From Nostoc linckia NIES-25 (GTDB lineage: Bacteria; Cyanobacteriota; Cyanobacteriia; Cyanobacteriales; Nostocaceae), in NCBI RefSeq assembly GCF_002368035.1, contig NZ_AP018222.1:3961534-4025533 (forward strand): 64,000 nt of DNA. Reading direction: 5' to 3'. Below, in pieces: positions 54,492 through 62,822 of the stretch. A program made the position numbers and the translations under genes. The notes beneath the pieces are model-generated. The model was not told the DNA's origin. It was given only the letters and a program-made list of their open reading frames with translations, and searched no databases. Numbering within the stretch: the first letter of the stretch is position 1; each line of letters begins with the position of its first letter.

Positions 54492-55148
54492 TCAGTGCAT
54501 TTCGTCGTATTCTGGGGCTTCAACTCGTCTTGGATCTAGACGAGAAGAAGGCAGAAACTCAGCACGACGTACTGGAACCAAGGGTGGTGTAGGCCCTTGA
54601 TAAGGGTGAATGACTTGTACGGTGCGGGTTGGACGCTGCCGTGGTGAGAATAAAGCCAACACCCCAGCGACGACAACACCACCACCAATGGTTAGAGTTG
54701 CGCCTCCCACTGCCCACAGCATGGGTGAAGACCACCAGGGACTTTGTGGCTGGAATGCTGCTACTTTTTGTTGGTTATTCTGCTGAGCTAATTGCCACTG
54801 CTGCTGAGTATTGAAATTTTGGACTTGACCTTGGAGTTGTTGGTTAACCAACTTCAGCTGTTCGTTGTCCTTTTTCAAACTCTCCATCTGCATGTTCAGC
54901 TTTTCCATTTCTAGGCGCTGGTCAGAATTGGGAGCAGTTGGTGGCTGATTGGGATAAATTGGTTGTGGTTGCCCGTAATACCCTCCTGGGTATTGTACTT
55001 GTGGCGGCATGACCTGGGGCGCTACCACAGTATTCGGCATTTGCGGAGTAACAGCGAAGTTAGGTTGTATATTTGTTCCTTTAAGTAATACCAGAGCCGC
55101 TAGCCCAGCCACAGCGACCCCACCGATAAATGCCATACTTTCACTCAT
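54492..55148 (-). CDS. Membrane protein with Pro/Gln-rich linker and coiled coil
   Basis: A 218-residue protein of unrecognised family. A first hydrophobic segment (MAFIGGVAVAGLAALVLLKG, residues 5-24) leads to a Pro/Tyr/Gln-rich linker (VQYPGGYYGQPQPIYPNQPP). A coiled coil follows (RLEMEKLNMQMESLKKDNEQ, LKLVNQQLQGQV), then a second membrane segment (MLWAVGGATLTIGGGVVVAG, about 140-165) and a basic, Arg/Pro-rich tail ending EYDEMH. The layout suggests an envelope or scaffold protein with the coiled coil between two anchors. No neighbour suggests a role. Confidence 0.6.
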   Translation of the reverse strand: MSESMAFIGGVAVAGLAALVLLKGTNIQPNFAVTPQMPNTVVAPQVMPPQVQYPGGYYGQPQPIYPNQPPTAPNSDQRLEMEKLNMQMESLKKDNEQLKLVNQQLQGQVQNFNTQQQWQLAQQNNQQKVAAFQPQSPWWSSPMLWAVGGATLTIGGGVVVAGVLALFSPRQRPTRTVQVIHPYQGPTPPLVPVRRAEFLPSSRLDPRRVEAPEYDEMH

Positions 55149-55405
55149 CGCCTTTGCCCCTCAACTGCAATGTAACTATAACCATCTGTGAATGACTCAC
55201 TCTCACACTCATAAATTTTGACCACTTCACATAATACTCAGACTATAAGCGACTGTATCAGCTAGTTTTTTTACATCTTGATATCTGATGTTAATATTCA
55301 AGACCAGAACAGTCAAATTGTCTACTAAACTTAGGATAAAAAAACTACGCTGTTACACTTTTTTAATCTACTTTTTCGCTCTCATCAACATGAGTATTTC
55401 TACTG

Positions 55406-56206
55406 TTAGGTGGTCTTGATGGCTGCTTTGAGACTTTGGCAAAATTCGGCGATCGCATTTAGTCCCTGTTCTGGTGTACCTTCTGCTAACCGCTTCACAA
55501 AGGCACTGCCCACAATCGCTGCATCTGCGCCCCATTCTCTTACCTGACGGGCTTGGGCAGGATCGGAGATTCCAAAGCCGACACCAATAGGTTTATCAGT
55601 AACATTACGAATTTCTTTGAGTAAATCTGAGACTCGCGTTTGGATTTGCGATCGCATCCCCGTCACGCCTGTGACGCTGACTAAATAAATAAATCCTTGG
55701 GAAGACTGGGCGATGGCTTGTATCCGTTCGGTGGAACTGGTGGGAGCTACCAATAAGGTGACATCAATTCCCATTTCACCAGCTGGTTGTAACAGACCCG
55801 CAGCTTCTTCTAAGGGTAAATCAGGCACTACCAATCCTGCTACCCCAACGGCAGCAATTTCCTGAAGAAATTTTTCAATGCCACGGTGCAAAATTGGGTT
55901 GTAATAAATAAACAGGACGATGGGCGATCGCATTTTGGGAGTAGTTGCTTGCAGCATTTCCAGCACCTGCTCAAATTTCGTTCCCCTTTGCAAAGCGCGG
56001 GTAGCAGCTGCTTGAATCACTGGCCCATCCGCTAGAGGATCGGAGTATGGTACGCCCAGTTCAATGATATCTGCCCCATTGCGATCGAGGATTTGCAACG
56101 CTGCTGCTGTTGTTTCTAAATCTGGGTCGCCAGCTGTGATAAAAGGAATTAAAGCACACTCACGATTGTGCTTTAGGGTTTCAAAGCAATCAGAAATTGC
56201 AGTCAT
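55406..56206 (-). CDS. trpA: Tryptophan synthase alpha chain
   Basis: A 266-residue TIM-barrel protein that cleaves indole-3-glycerol phosphate to indole and glyceraldehyde 3-phosphate. Signatures are complete: ALIPFITAGDPDLETTAAAL, IIELGVPYSDPLADGPVIQA (catalytic Glu and Asp), GLVVPDLPLEEAAGLLQPAG, VSVTGVTGMRS and GFGISDPAQARQVREWGADA, IVGSAFVKRL. It works with TrpB, which is not in this window. It follows ndhL and a DUF3007 gene on the same strand, an arrangement I recall from other cyanobacteria. The ATG is the last unit of an ATGACTA/ATGACCA heptamer array. Confidence 0.97.
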   Translation of the reverse strand: MTAISDCFETLKHNRECALIPFITAGDPDLETTAAALQILDRNGADIIELGVPYSDPLADGPVIQAAATRALQRGTKFEQVLEMLQATTPKMRSPIVLFIYYNPILHRGIEKFLQEIAAVGVAGLVVPDLPLEEAAGLLQPAGEMGIDVTLLVAPTSSTERIQAIAQSSQGFIYLVSVTGVTGMRSQIQTRVSDLLKEIRNVTDKPIGVGFGISDPAQARQVREWGADAAIVGSAFVKRLAEGTPEQGLNAIAEFCQSLKAAIKTT

Positions 56207-56272
56207 TAGTAATTAGTCATTAGTAATTAGTCATTGGTCATTGGTCATTGGTCATTGGTCATTGGTCATTTG
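56204..56272 (-). repeat. ATGACTA/ATGACCA heptamer array at the trpA start
   Basis: Tagtcat/tagtaat units and five ggtcatt units run from the trpA start codon into the gap toward the DUF3007 gene. The start codon is in register with the array. Confidence 0.8.
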
Positions 56273-56333
56273 CAAAGGACAAACGACAAGTGACAAATGA
56301 CGAAGAACAAATAACAACTGACCAACGATCACT

Positions 56334-56645
56334 TTACACCTGAGACTGCTCTTCTTGTTCTATCTCGGCTTGAATTCGTGCTAGTTCTTCGGGAGTTAGT
56401 TCTTCCAAGCGCTTTTGCAGAAATTCTTGCTCATACTGTTCCCGCTGTTGGTGGTAGGTCATTTTTTGTCCCACCGCACGGAAAAAATAGGTAGCTAACC
56501 AGCCAACTAACACAGCCACTAGTAAGATTTGGCTCCATATACCAGCTTGCTGATTATCGAAGCCGGCTAGCTGTAATCCTACATACGCCAAGCCGCCGGC
56601 AATAAAAATGCCTAAGCCAATTCCAATAGCGTCAATCCGTCGCAT
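56334..56645 (-). CDS. DUF3007 membrane protein
   Basis: A 103-residue protein with two hydrophobic helices (IDAIGIGLGIFIAGGLAYVG and GIWSQILLVAVLVGWLATYF) followed by a charged helical tail (REQYEQEFLQKRLEELTPEE, LARIQAEIEQEEQ). This pattern is the DUF3007 family of cyanobacteria and plastids, usually found directly after ndhL. The function is unknown; co-occurrence suggests a thylakoid role. It starts 24 bases after the ndhL stop, so the two are almost certainly co-transcribed, with trpA 127 bases further on. Confidence 0.85.
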   Translation of the reverse strand: MRRIDAIGIGLGIFIAGGLAYVGLQLAGFDNQQAGIWSQILLVAVLVGWLATYFFRAVGQKMTYHQQREQYEQEFLQKRLEELTPEELARIQAEIEQEEQSQV

Positions 56646-56669
56646 GAGAGTTATGACCTACCAATTTCG

Positions 56670-56882
56670 TTAAACTTCAATTTGTCGCGGCCGGGGTCGA
56701 AAATTTGCAAACGGCGATAAAACTAACAAACCCGGAAAGAAGAAGAACACCAAAAAGTACATAAACACACGCTCGATGGAGCTAGCCACGTACCAACGCT
56801 GCTTCAGGTAGAGCAAGACAGCGATCGGGATTACTAGAAGGTAAGCTCCAGCCAAAATCAGATACAGCAGGGCGACGATCAT
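56670..56882 (-). CDS. ndhL: NAD(P)H-quinone oxidoreductase subunit L
   Basis: A 70-residue protein from ATG 56880-56882 (MIVALLYLILAGAYLLVIPI). An ATG 11 codons earlier adds RNRCLDKKV, which family members lack. Two membrane helices (residues 2-22 and about 40-62, VFMYFLVFFFFPGLLVLSPF) frame KQRWYVASSIER, all typical of NdhL, formerly IctA. NdhL is a membrane subunit of cyanobacterial NDH-1 needed for docking of the cytoplasmic subunits and for inorganic-carbon uptake. It heads the probable ndhL-DUF3007-trpA unit. Confidence 0.93.
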   Translation of the reverse strand: MIVALLYLILAGAYLLVIPIAVLLYLKQRWYVASSIERVFMYFLVFFFFPGLLVLSPFANFRPRPRQIEV

Positions 56883-57344
56883 AACTTTTTTGTCTAAGCA
56901 TCTATTTCTCATCATAGGGCGAAGAGCGAGACTCAGGGAAGTAGAGTCATGATGCTTTCAAGAAATAGGGGGCAGGGAAGGCGGGGAAAAGGTTAAAGGT
57001 TAAAGGGAAAAGGAATAAATTTAATCTTTCCCCATTTCCCCTTTCCCTTTCCCCATGCCCTGTTTGCCCCATGCCCTACTCAACACTCAAAGTATTTTGA
57101 GAAAAACCGCTAGGAAAATTGACATATGTCCAGTGTGTGATGCTATGATAAGTAGCCCAGTAGCAATTCAGTGCTATTGTCAGACAAGGTGGAAAATTTT
57201 TATCCAAATTGGTTAGGAAAAAATAAAAAACTTCCATTGGAAAAAATATTTTCAATCTAGTTGGACAAATGACACAATTGATGGTGGAATAGATGAGGGG
57301 GTATTTGCTGCCTCTACAAAAATAAATAGTTACCGAACACCTGC
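56883..57344. repeat. Gap with dispersed repeat copy 4
   Basis: 56967-57078 is a plus-strand copy of the dispersed repeat, with its 51-base core at 56983-57033 identical to copy 1 inside the STAND gene and the same pyrimidine shoulder (catgccctgtttgcccc). The rest, to 57344, is AT-rich and should hold the tRNA-Leu promoter. Confidence 0.85.
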
Positions 57345-57730
57345 GGGGGTGTGGCGGAATGGTAGACGCTACGGACTTAGATAACTGAGCCTTGAAGGAG
57401 AAATCCCTCAAGTGGAAGCTCTCAAACTCAGGGAAACCTAAATCTGGTAACAGACATGGCAATCCTGAGCCAAGCCGGAAAAAGTTCTGAGTGCTGAGTG
57501 GTGAGTGATGAGTAAGCTAAAAACTCATAACTCCTAACTCATAACTGCTAACTATTCGGAAGGTGCAGAGACCCGACGGGAGCTACCCTAACGTAAAGTC
57601 GAGGGTAAAGGGAGAGTCCAATTCTCAAAACTTAAAGTGGCTGTTGCCATCAAGTAGCAGTGAAAACTGCGGGAGAATGAAAATCCGTTGACCGTAAAAG
57701 GTCGTGTGGGTTCAAGTCCCTCCACCCCCA
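57345..57730 (+). tRNA. trnL-UAA: tRNA-Leu(UAA), split by a group I intron
   Basis: Exon 1 is 57345-57378 (acceptor GGGGGTG, D-arm GGCGGAATGGTAGACGC, half anticodon arm ACGGACTT) and exon 2 is 57680-57730 (AAAATCCGT, T-arm GTGGGTTCAAGTCCCTC, acceptor CACCCCC, discriminator A). Joined, the anticodon loop is CTTAAAA with anticodon TAA. The first two anticodon bases flank the intron between U34 and A35, the classic cyanobacterial position. CCA is not encoded apart from the single A. Confidence 0.96.
57379..57679 (+). ncRNA. Group I intron of tRNA-Leu(UAA)
   Basis: A 301-base intron with recognisable core parts: AACTGAGCCTTG near the 5' end, CTCAGGGAAACCTAAATCTG (P/Q region), GGCAATCCTGAGCCAAGCC (P4-P6), GGTGCAGAGACCCGACGGGA (R/P7 region), ACCCTAACGTAAAGTCGAGG (S region) and terminal G57679. 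It self-splices in other cyanobacteria and is regarded as ancient. The variable P6b loop, about 57485-57555, is filled with gagtg/gagtgatgagt and aactcctaactcataactg units, close to those inserted in narB. Confidence 0.93.
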
Positions 57731-58056
57731 TTCAATTTAGGCTTATCAGTTGCTGGAAGCAGACAAATTTGTTTGTCACCAGTAAAATTTTATTTTTATT
57801 GAATCACTTTAGCTGTGTTAGCGATCGCTTAATTGCAGCTTTTTTATGTTGAGAAATTAATGTTGGCGATAATACAAAGCGATCGCACGAACAATCTTTG
57901 TATATGGCAGGTTTTGTTATCATACACTTACCCTGCTATTTGCAAACTTTCACTTGGGATAAGTCCAAAAACAATTTATTTGGAGAGAACGCGGACATAG
58001 CAATAGCCGGATGGAATCAAGCTGAATGGTTGAATTTTGGGAGGTTGAAAAATCAG
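57731..58056. other. Intergenic region after tRNA-Leu
   Basis: About 325 bases with two HIP1-like sites and no supported gene. A reading frame that continues the DUF29 gene leftward lacks family similarity, so the DUF29 start is placed at 58057. Confidence 0.45.
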
Positions 58057-58518
58057 ATGACAGCGCCTCAACCAATAATCTTTACCAACTCTCATCTTTA
58101 CGACCAAGATTTTTATTTGTGGATAGACACAACAGCTAAACAATTAAAAGAAGGCAGATTTTCTGAGGTTGATTTAGAAAATCCGATCGAAGAAATTGAA
58201 TGCATGGGAAGAAGTGAAAAACACGCGCTTGCAAGTAATTTAGTTGTTTTATTAATGCATCTACTAAAATATAAATATCAGCCAGAAAAACGCTCTAATA
58301 TCTGGAAAGTAACTATTAGAGAACATCGCCGCAGGCTGAGAATAACTTTTAAAGATAGTCCTAGTTTAAAACCATATTTTCAATAAGTTATGCCAGAGTG
58401 TTATGAAGATGCAAGAAAGCAAGCGAGTGATGAAACTGGTTTATCACCTGATACTTTTCCTGTAGACTCTCTCTTTACTGGAGATGAGTGTTTAGATAAA
58501 GAGTTTTTACCTGATTAG
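58057..58518 (+). pseudogene. DUF29 family protein gene with an in-frame stop
   Basis: From ATG 58057, behind GGGAGG, the frame reads MTAPQPIIFTNSHLYDQDFY, LWIDTTAKQLKEGRFSEVDL, ENPIEEIECMGRSEKHALAS, typical of DUF29, to SLKPYFQ and TAA at 58384-58386. The same frame then continues VMPECYEDARKQASDETGLS, PDTFPVDSLFTGDECLDKEF, LPD to TAG at 58516-58518, which is exactly the normal DUF29 C-terminal third. A single change such as GAA to TAA explains it. The truncated form keeps 109 of about 153 residues. DUF29 proteins are common in Nostoc and their function is unknown. Confidence 0.82.
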
Positions 58519-58636
58519 TTAAGTTCTCATTTGGTAAAATCGCAGCAGAATTAGTGAGTTCTTGGAGTCAGAATTGATAACTAAAACAGGCTTTATGCTT
58601 AATCCAAAATCCAAAATTATGCTAACTGAAAACTTA

Positions 58637-59554
58637 TCACTCGGCAAGGCGTTCGTGTAACCAAGCCAAGGCAGCACCAACGGTTTCAGCTAGAATACTA
58701 ATGAGGCGATATAGAGCGATCGCACTAAAGACTAAGGCCGCTGGAAACTGGTGTCGTAAAAGTTCATAAGCAGTCGCTTCAAACACACCCAACCCACCAG
58801 GCGCACCCGGAATCACTAAGCCGAGTAACCAAGCGCAACTAAAAGCCCCTAGCAATAAAGGAATTTGACTCCAATTAAGAGAATTGAGTGCAAATACAGT
58901 TAAAATAAACCCGACGCCGCGCAAACATAAAAAGCCCAATTCCCCTAATAAAGGTCGCAGGGGATAGCGTTTAAGAGTTAAAATGGCACTTGGTTGAGTA
59001 TTAAGATCGGATTTTTTTGCCTTCAGTTTGTATAAAAAGCGAATGGCTGGGTTTAAAAACCGGGGATGAACTGCACAAAGCACCACAGCTAAACTCACCA
59101 ATTGTAAGATCTGTACCCTTAAAGTGGTATTCTTTGCATCAAATTGACTACTGAATAAAATAATGAGGATTAAAGCAGCCGTCGCCATAAGTAGCGGTTC
59201 CAGCAAAACGCTTAAGGTGGCTGCACCAGCAGAAACGTTGGCATTTCTGGCGGCGAGAATTCGTCCGTAATAATGCCAGATATTACCTGGTAAATACTTA
59301 GCAATATTAGTTTTTAGGTAAACTTGGATGAACTGGGAAGATGGCACAGGTTGATTTAGCTCTTGCAAAACCCAAGTCCAAACCCAGCCAGCCCAGGTAT
59401 GTGCCATTAAAGTGACAGCTGTAGCGATCGCCATAATCCCCCATCCTACCCCATCAATGCGGATAGCAGTCACCTGAATCCAATTATCCTTCAGGGCTTT
59501 CCCTAAAAAAAATATTGTTCCACCTAAAATTATCCAACGTAAAAATTGCTTCAT
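58637..59554 (-). CDS. Lysylphosphatidylglycerol-synthase-like membrane protein (UPF0104)
   Basis: A 305-residue protein with about seven to eight membrane helices. The N-terminal FLRWIILGGTIFFLGKALKD is followed by KTNIAKYLPGNIWHYYGRIL and then LLGLVIPGAPGGLGVFEATA, both hallmarks of the LPG_synthase_TM/UPF0104 family, which is related to the flippase half of MprF. There is no aminoacyl-transferase domain, so lipid lysylation is unlikely. It may move a lipid or glycolipid across the membrane (inference). It stands alone with AT-rich flanks. Confidence 0.82.
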   Translation of the reverse strand: MKQFLRWIILGGTIFFLGKALKDNWIQVTAIRIDGVGWGIMAIATAVTLMAHTWAGWVWTWVLQELNQPVPSSQFIQVYLKTNIAKYLPGNIWHYYGRILAARNANVSAGAATLSVLLEPLLMATAALILIILFSSQFDAKNTTLRVQILQLVSLAVVLCAVHPRFLNPAIRFLYKLKAKKSDLNTQPSAILTLKRYPLRPLLGELGFLCLRGVGFILTVFALNSLNWSQIPLLLGAFSCAWLLGLVIPGAPGGLGVFEATAYELLRHQFPAALVFSAIALYRLISILAETVGAALAWLHERLAE

Positions 59555-59901
59555 GAAATTAGTAATTTAACGGTTAGAAGAACGAAGGACAAATACCTCA
59601 AATCTTACTATATATATCAGCTACATATTCAAAGATTTAAAAGTATTAAAAAACTGAATGTAATATTTTTTACCTAAAAACTAGGATATTATTTTATATC
59701 TCTCTAGAGTTAGATAAAAATATTGTTTTTGTACTAATAAAAATGTGGCCTGCGCTAGAGGTAAAAGTTGTTTTATTCTTCCTATCTTTGAATAGAGGTT
59801 ATTCAAAAATTAACCAACTAAACAACCACAATAACTTACTGAATAATACAAATGATTCAGCTAAGGCTTGAGCTTATTAATAGTTTGGTAAGGAGGACTA
59901 A
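59555..59901. other. Divergent intergenic region before the lipoprotein pair
   Basis: About 350 AT-rich bases between the LPG-synthase-like gene and the first lipoprotein gene, holding both promoters. A strong ribosome site (AAGGAGG) lies at its right end at 59890-59896. Nothing else was recognised. Confidence 0.5.
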
Positions 59902-60465
59902 GTGAACGCTGTAATAGCTTTTTTTAAAAAACTACGGCTGCGCCAAACTCTAACAATTTTTCTGGCAGGATTATTGTTAATAGTTAGTACTGCTTGTAGT
60001 ACAGGAGATGCTCAAGGTGCGAATCCACAAAATCCTGCTGTGCAAGCAGGTGGAGCCAACAATCCTTATAAGAATGGTGGAGACAAATACACTAGATCGT
60101 CCACCGATTCCAAAACGAGCGCAAAAACTAATTACGGACGCGACCAAGCTAGCCTAGAGCCAAGCTTACTATTGATTGCTACAAATGTTGGAAATAGAGA
60201 TTCTGAGATACTTTATCCTGGTGCTGAAACACCAGTAGGTCGAATCAAGAAAGAAGCAGAACTGCCAATTATCACACAAGATAATTTCCAACAACCCGAA
60301 CCAGGTGGTTTGATTCAAAACGAACCCAGTGTAGGATCTCGTGTTAAAGAACGCCTTGGAACTGTGAAAGAAACTGTTGAAGAAGCTTCCGGTTTTTTGA
60401 AAGAAAAGTCAGATGAAGCAAGTGCTAGACCAGAATTACAAAAAAATCCAGCAAGAGGCAGATAG
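59902..60465 (+). CDS. Lipoprotein of unknown function, first of a related pair
   Basis: A 187-residue protein from GTG 59902, supported by AAGGAGG just upstream. The signal peptide (FFKKLRLRQTLTIFLAGLLL) ends in lipobox VSTAC, Cys32. The mature part is polar: a Gly/Asn-rich stretch (GANPQNPAVQAGGANNPYKN), then ILYPGAETPVGRIKKEAELP, and a C-terminal amphipathic helix (VKERLGTVKETVEEASGFLK). It resembles the next gene's product in signal sequence and helical tail but not in the middle, so the two look like diverged paralogues in one operon. No function can be assigned. Confidence 0.72.
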   Translation: MNAVIAFFKKLRLRQTLTIFLAGLLLIVSTACSTGDAQGANPQNPAVQAGGANNPYKNGGDKYTRSSTDSKTSAKTNYGRDQASLEPSLLLIATNVGNRDSEILYPGAETPVGRIKKEAELPIITQDNFQQPEPGGLIQNEPSVGSRVKERLGTVKETVEEASGFLKEKSDEASARPELQKNPARGR

Positions 60466-60562
60466 AAATTTTATTTTGTCTCAATAGTTGAGATTTTAAA
60501 TGGTTTGCAATACCATATTGTTTGAAGTTTAAATTAGTGACAAAAATGCAAGGAGTAGAAGT

Positions 60563-61177
60563 ATGAAACAATTAGGTACTTGGTTGAAAAATATTCGTCC
60601 GTTGAAAGTTTTAGCTGCTTTTTTAGTAGGAATATTCTTGTTTGTTACACAGGCCTGTGCTGCGCCAGGAGTAGCAACAGAACCACCACAGCCTGATGCT
60701 CAAACGCCTCAATCAAATAATTACGTCAAACGCTACGATCCCACAAAAGATTATCCTCTCTCTGCACCCGCTGGCGGGATGAATAACTTCAGTGATGTAG
60801 ATCCCAGAGCGGGATTAGGTGAAAAGGCAGCTAATGACAGAGCTGATGCACTAGCGAAAAACGCTCAAAAAAATATTGAGCAAAAGAGTGTTGACTCTCG
60901 CGAACAATATGTCCGGAATTACCAACAAGGTACACCACTTGGTGAAAGAGTAAAAAACTTGGGTGAAGATGTTGGTAGTTCTGCTGGAGAATTAGGGGAA
61001 GGTTTCGCTAAGGGGACTCAACGCGGAATTGAAAACCTCAAGGGAAATACCCAGAATGCAGCTAAAGATTTGACGAAAAATGCTCAACGTGCTGGCGAAG
61101 ATGCTAGTAACAACGTTCAACGCACTGCTGAAGATGCAGCTAACGCAGTGAACAGAACTGTCAAAAACATTGATTGA
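60563..61177 (+). CDS. Lipoprotein with LEA-like helical repeats
   Basis: A 204-residue protein from ATG 60563, with aaggag upstream. The signal (LKVLAAFLVGIFLFVTQAC) ends in a lipobox, then comes a Pro-rich segment (PGVATEPPQPDAQTPQSNNY). The conserved middle is VKRYDPTKDYPLSAPAGGMN. The last 80 residues repeat an 11-residue-like pattern (NTQNAAKDLTKNAQRAGEDA, SNNVQRTAEDAANAVNRTVK) reminiscent of LEA or apolipoprotein amphipathic helices. Such segments often act in desiccation or membrane protection (family knowledge; application here is inference). It is 97 bases after the first lipoprotein gene and is followed by a strong terminator. Confidence 0.75.
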   Translation: MKQLGTWLKNIRPLKVLAAFLVGIFLFVTQACAAPGVATEPPQPDAQTPQSNNYVKRYDPTKDYPLSAPAGGMNNFSDVDPRAGLGEKAANDRADALAKNAQKNIEQKSVDSREQYVRNYQQGTPLGERVKNLGEDVGSSAGELGEGFAKGTQRGIENLKGNTQNAAKDLTKNAQRAGEDASNNVQRTAEDAANAVNRTVKNID

Positions 61178-61234
61178 AATTAGTTGTTAGACTGGTGGCG
61201 AAAATCCAGTTTAACAAGCAACAATAAACGCACT

Positions 61235-61272
61235 ACTCGTCATAATTCATCCTGAATTATGACGAGTTTTTA
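61235..61272 (+). terminator. Rho-independent terminator after the lipoprotein pair
   Basis: ACTCGTCATAATTCA (61235-61249) and TGAATTATGACGAGT (61253-61267) form a perfect 15-bp stem with a 3-base loop, followed by tttta. Confidence 0.85.
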
Positions 61273-61391
61273 TTTCATAAATAGAATTCAGGAGTCAGGA
61301 GTCAGAACTCAGAATTCATGAGTCAGAATATAAGTTTTCTCTCCTAACTCCCACTGTCTATTCCCGGAGATTTATTAATTGCCAAACGAGG

Positions 61392-62672
61392 TTAGTTTTG
61401 ATTTTCTAAATACCAATGCTGTAGCGCTAGCCGTTGAATTTCCCGCCAGGGAATATTATGTTTTCGGGCTAATTCTGCACAATCTTCATATTCTGGCTGG
61501 ACGTTAGCAATAAGTTTTTCTGACGATCGCCCTTTCCATGCCACTTTGACGCGCACTTTGCCATATTCAGTTTCCACTTGTTGAATTTCTCGTTCTAAAA
61601 TGGTGCGTTGCTGATTAGTTCGTCGAATACCCAAAGTTGTGGTTTCGCGGAATATAACGGCTTCACAACTGAGTAAATTTTCTGGATGACAGATAACAGT
61701 CAGCAAAATTCCTGGACGCGATTTTTTCATCGCGATCGCTTGGGTAAAAACATCCAGCGCACCAGCCGCAAACAAAGCCTCAAACACATAGCCGATGGCT
61801 TGAGGATTTAAATCGTCAATTTGGGTTTCTAATACCGATATGGTTTCTAGATTTGAGCTAGTTTCACCAGAATCACGGAAATCTGACTTTAAAATTGCAC
61901 TTTCGCCCAGCCAGAGGCGTAAAATATTGGGGATGGGTAAATTTATGGTTCCTGCTCCCAATCCTACCTTTTTGATAGCGATGGGGGGCGGCGAACCAAA
62001 TTCTCTGGCTAAGGTAGTGGCGATCGCGCCACCAGTCGGCGTCACCAGTTCTCGTTCAATGCCGTTGCTATAAACTGGACAATCCCGCATTTCCCAAAGC
62101 TTTAATACCGCTGGTACTGGTACAGCCATTTGACCATGCGCCGCCCTCACAGTGCCGCCGCCAGTCGGGAACGCCGAGCAGTATAGTAAAGGCAATCCTG
62201 CCTCATTGCTCTCAATCCCTAACCAATCCAACCCCAAGCAAGTACCCACAATATCTACAATCGCATCTACAGCACCTACCTCATGAAAATGAACTTTTTC
62301 AGGAGAAATGCCATGCACCGCCCCTTCTGCTACAGCTAGCTGCCGGAATACCGCCAAACTCCAAGCTTCTGCCCGTGGCGGCAATCCTGCTTTGAGAATC
62401 ATCTGCTCTATTTCTGGCAGGTGGCGTCCGTGATGATGAGTGTGTTCGCGATCGTGGTGGTGATGATGGTCTACTAAATCCACATGGACTTTAGTTGCCT
62501 GCTGACCATTCCGTTGCACAAGTTCAGCCCTTAATTCATATTCGCGTTCAATTCCCAACCCATTAAGTTTTTCAATTAAATACTCCACAGGAACGCCCAA
62601 ACTGACCAAAGCACCCAGGCACATATCACCGGAAATTCCTGTCGGACATTCAAGATAAGCGATTTTATTCAT
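61392..62672 (-). CDS. larC: LarC-type nickel-pincer cofactor biosynthesis protein
   Basis: A 426-residue protein from ATG 62670-62672 (MNKIAYLECPTGISGDMCLG). An ATG seven codons earlier belongs to a heptamer array. LarC inserts nickel into the pincer cofactor of lactate racemase-type enzymes. Seen here: N-terminal CPTGISGDM, a His-rich metal-handling stretch (DHHHHHDREHTHHHGRH, residues about 68-84), KVHFHEVGAVDAIVDIVGTC, LVTPTGGAIATTLAREFG and a C-terminal half (VLETQIDDLNPQAIGYVFEA). Full length, with no frameshift between the two halves as occurs in some bacteria. larB, larE and larA are not in the window, so the client enzyme is unknown. Confidence 0.9.
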   Translation of the reverse strand: MNKIAYLECPTGISGDMCLGALVSLGVPVEYLIEKLNGLGIEREYELRAELVQRNGQQATKVHVDLVDHHHHHDREHTHHHGRHLPEIEQMILKAGLPPRAEAWSLAVFRQLAVAEGAVHGISPEKVHFHEVGAVDAIVDIVGTCLGLDWLGIESNEAGLPLLYCSAFPTGGGTVRAAHGQMAVPVPAVLKLWEMRDCPVYSNGIERELVTPTGGAIATTLAREFGSPPPIAIKKVGLGAGTINLPIPNILRLWLGESAILKSDFRDSGETSSNLETISVLETQIDDLNPQAIGYVFEALFAAGALDVFTQAIAMKKSRPGILLTVICHPENLLSCEAVIFRETTTLGIRRTNQQRTILEREIQQVETEYGKVRVKVAWKGRSSEKLIANVQPEYEDCAELARKHNIPWREIQRLALQHWYLENQN

Positions 62673-62820
62673 AGTTATTAGTTTATTAGTCATTATTCAT
62701 TAGTCATTAGTCATTGGGTAAGGGGTAAGCGGAAAAGGGGAAAGATTAAATTTATTCCTTTTCCCTTTAACCTTTAACCTTTTCCCCTGCCTCCCCCAGT
62801 CCCCAGTCCCCACCCCCCAC
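62673..62820. repeat. Heptamers and dispersed repeat copy 5
   Basis: Tagtcat-type heptamers lie at 62690-62716, next to the larC start. 62716-62815 is an inverted copy of the dispersed repeat (minus strand ggggaaaaggttaaaggtta and onward), with ccccagtccccagtcccc heptamers at its right end. It fills the whole divergent gap between larC and the Sua5-family gene. Confidence 0.8.
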
Positions 62821-62822
62821 CT

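Noticed and set aside
57076..57462. 128-codon frame on the minus strand
   Set aside because: It runs antisense across the tRNA-Leu first exon and intron, which are certain; it is a shadow.
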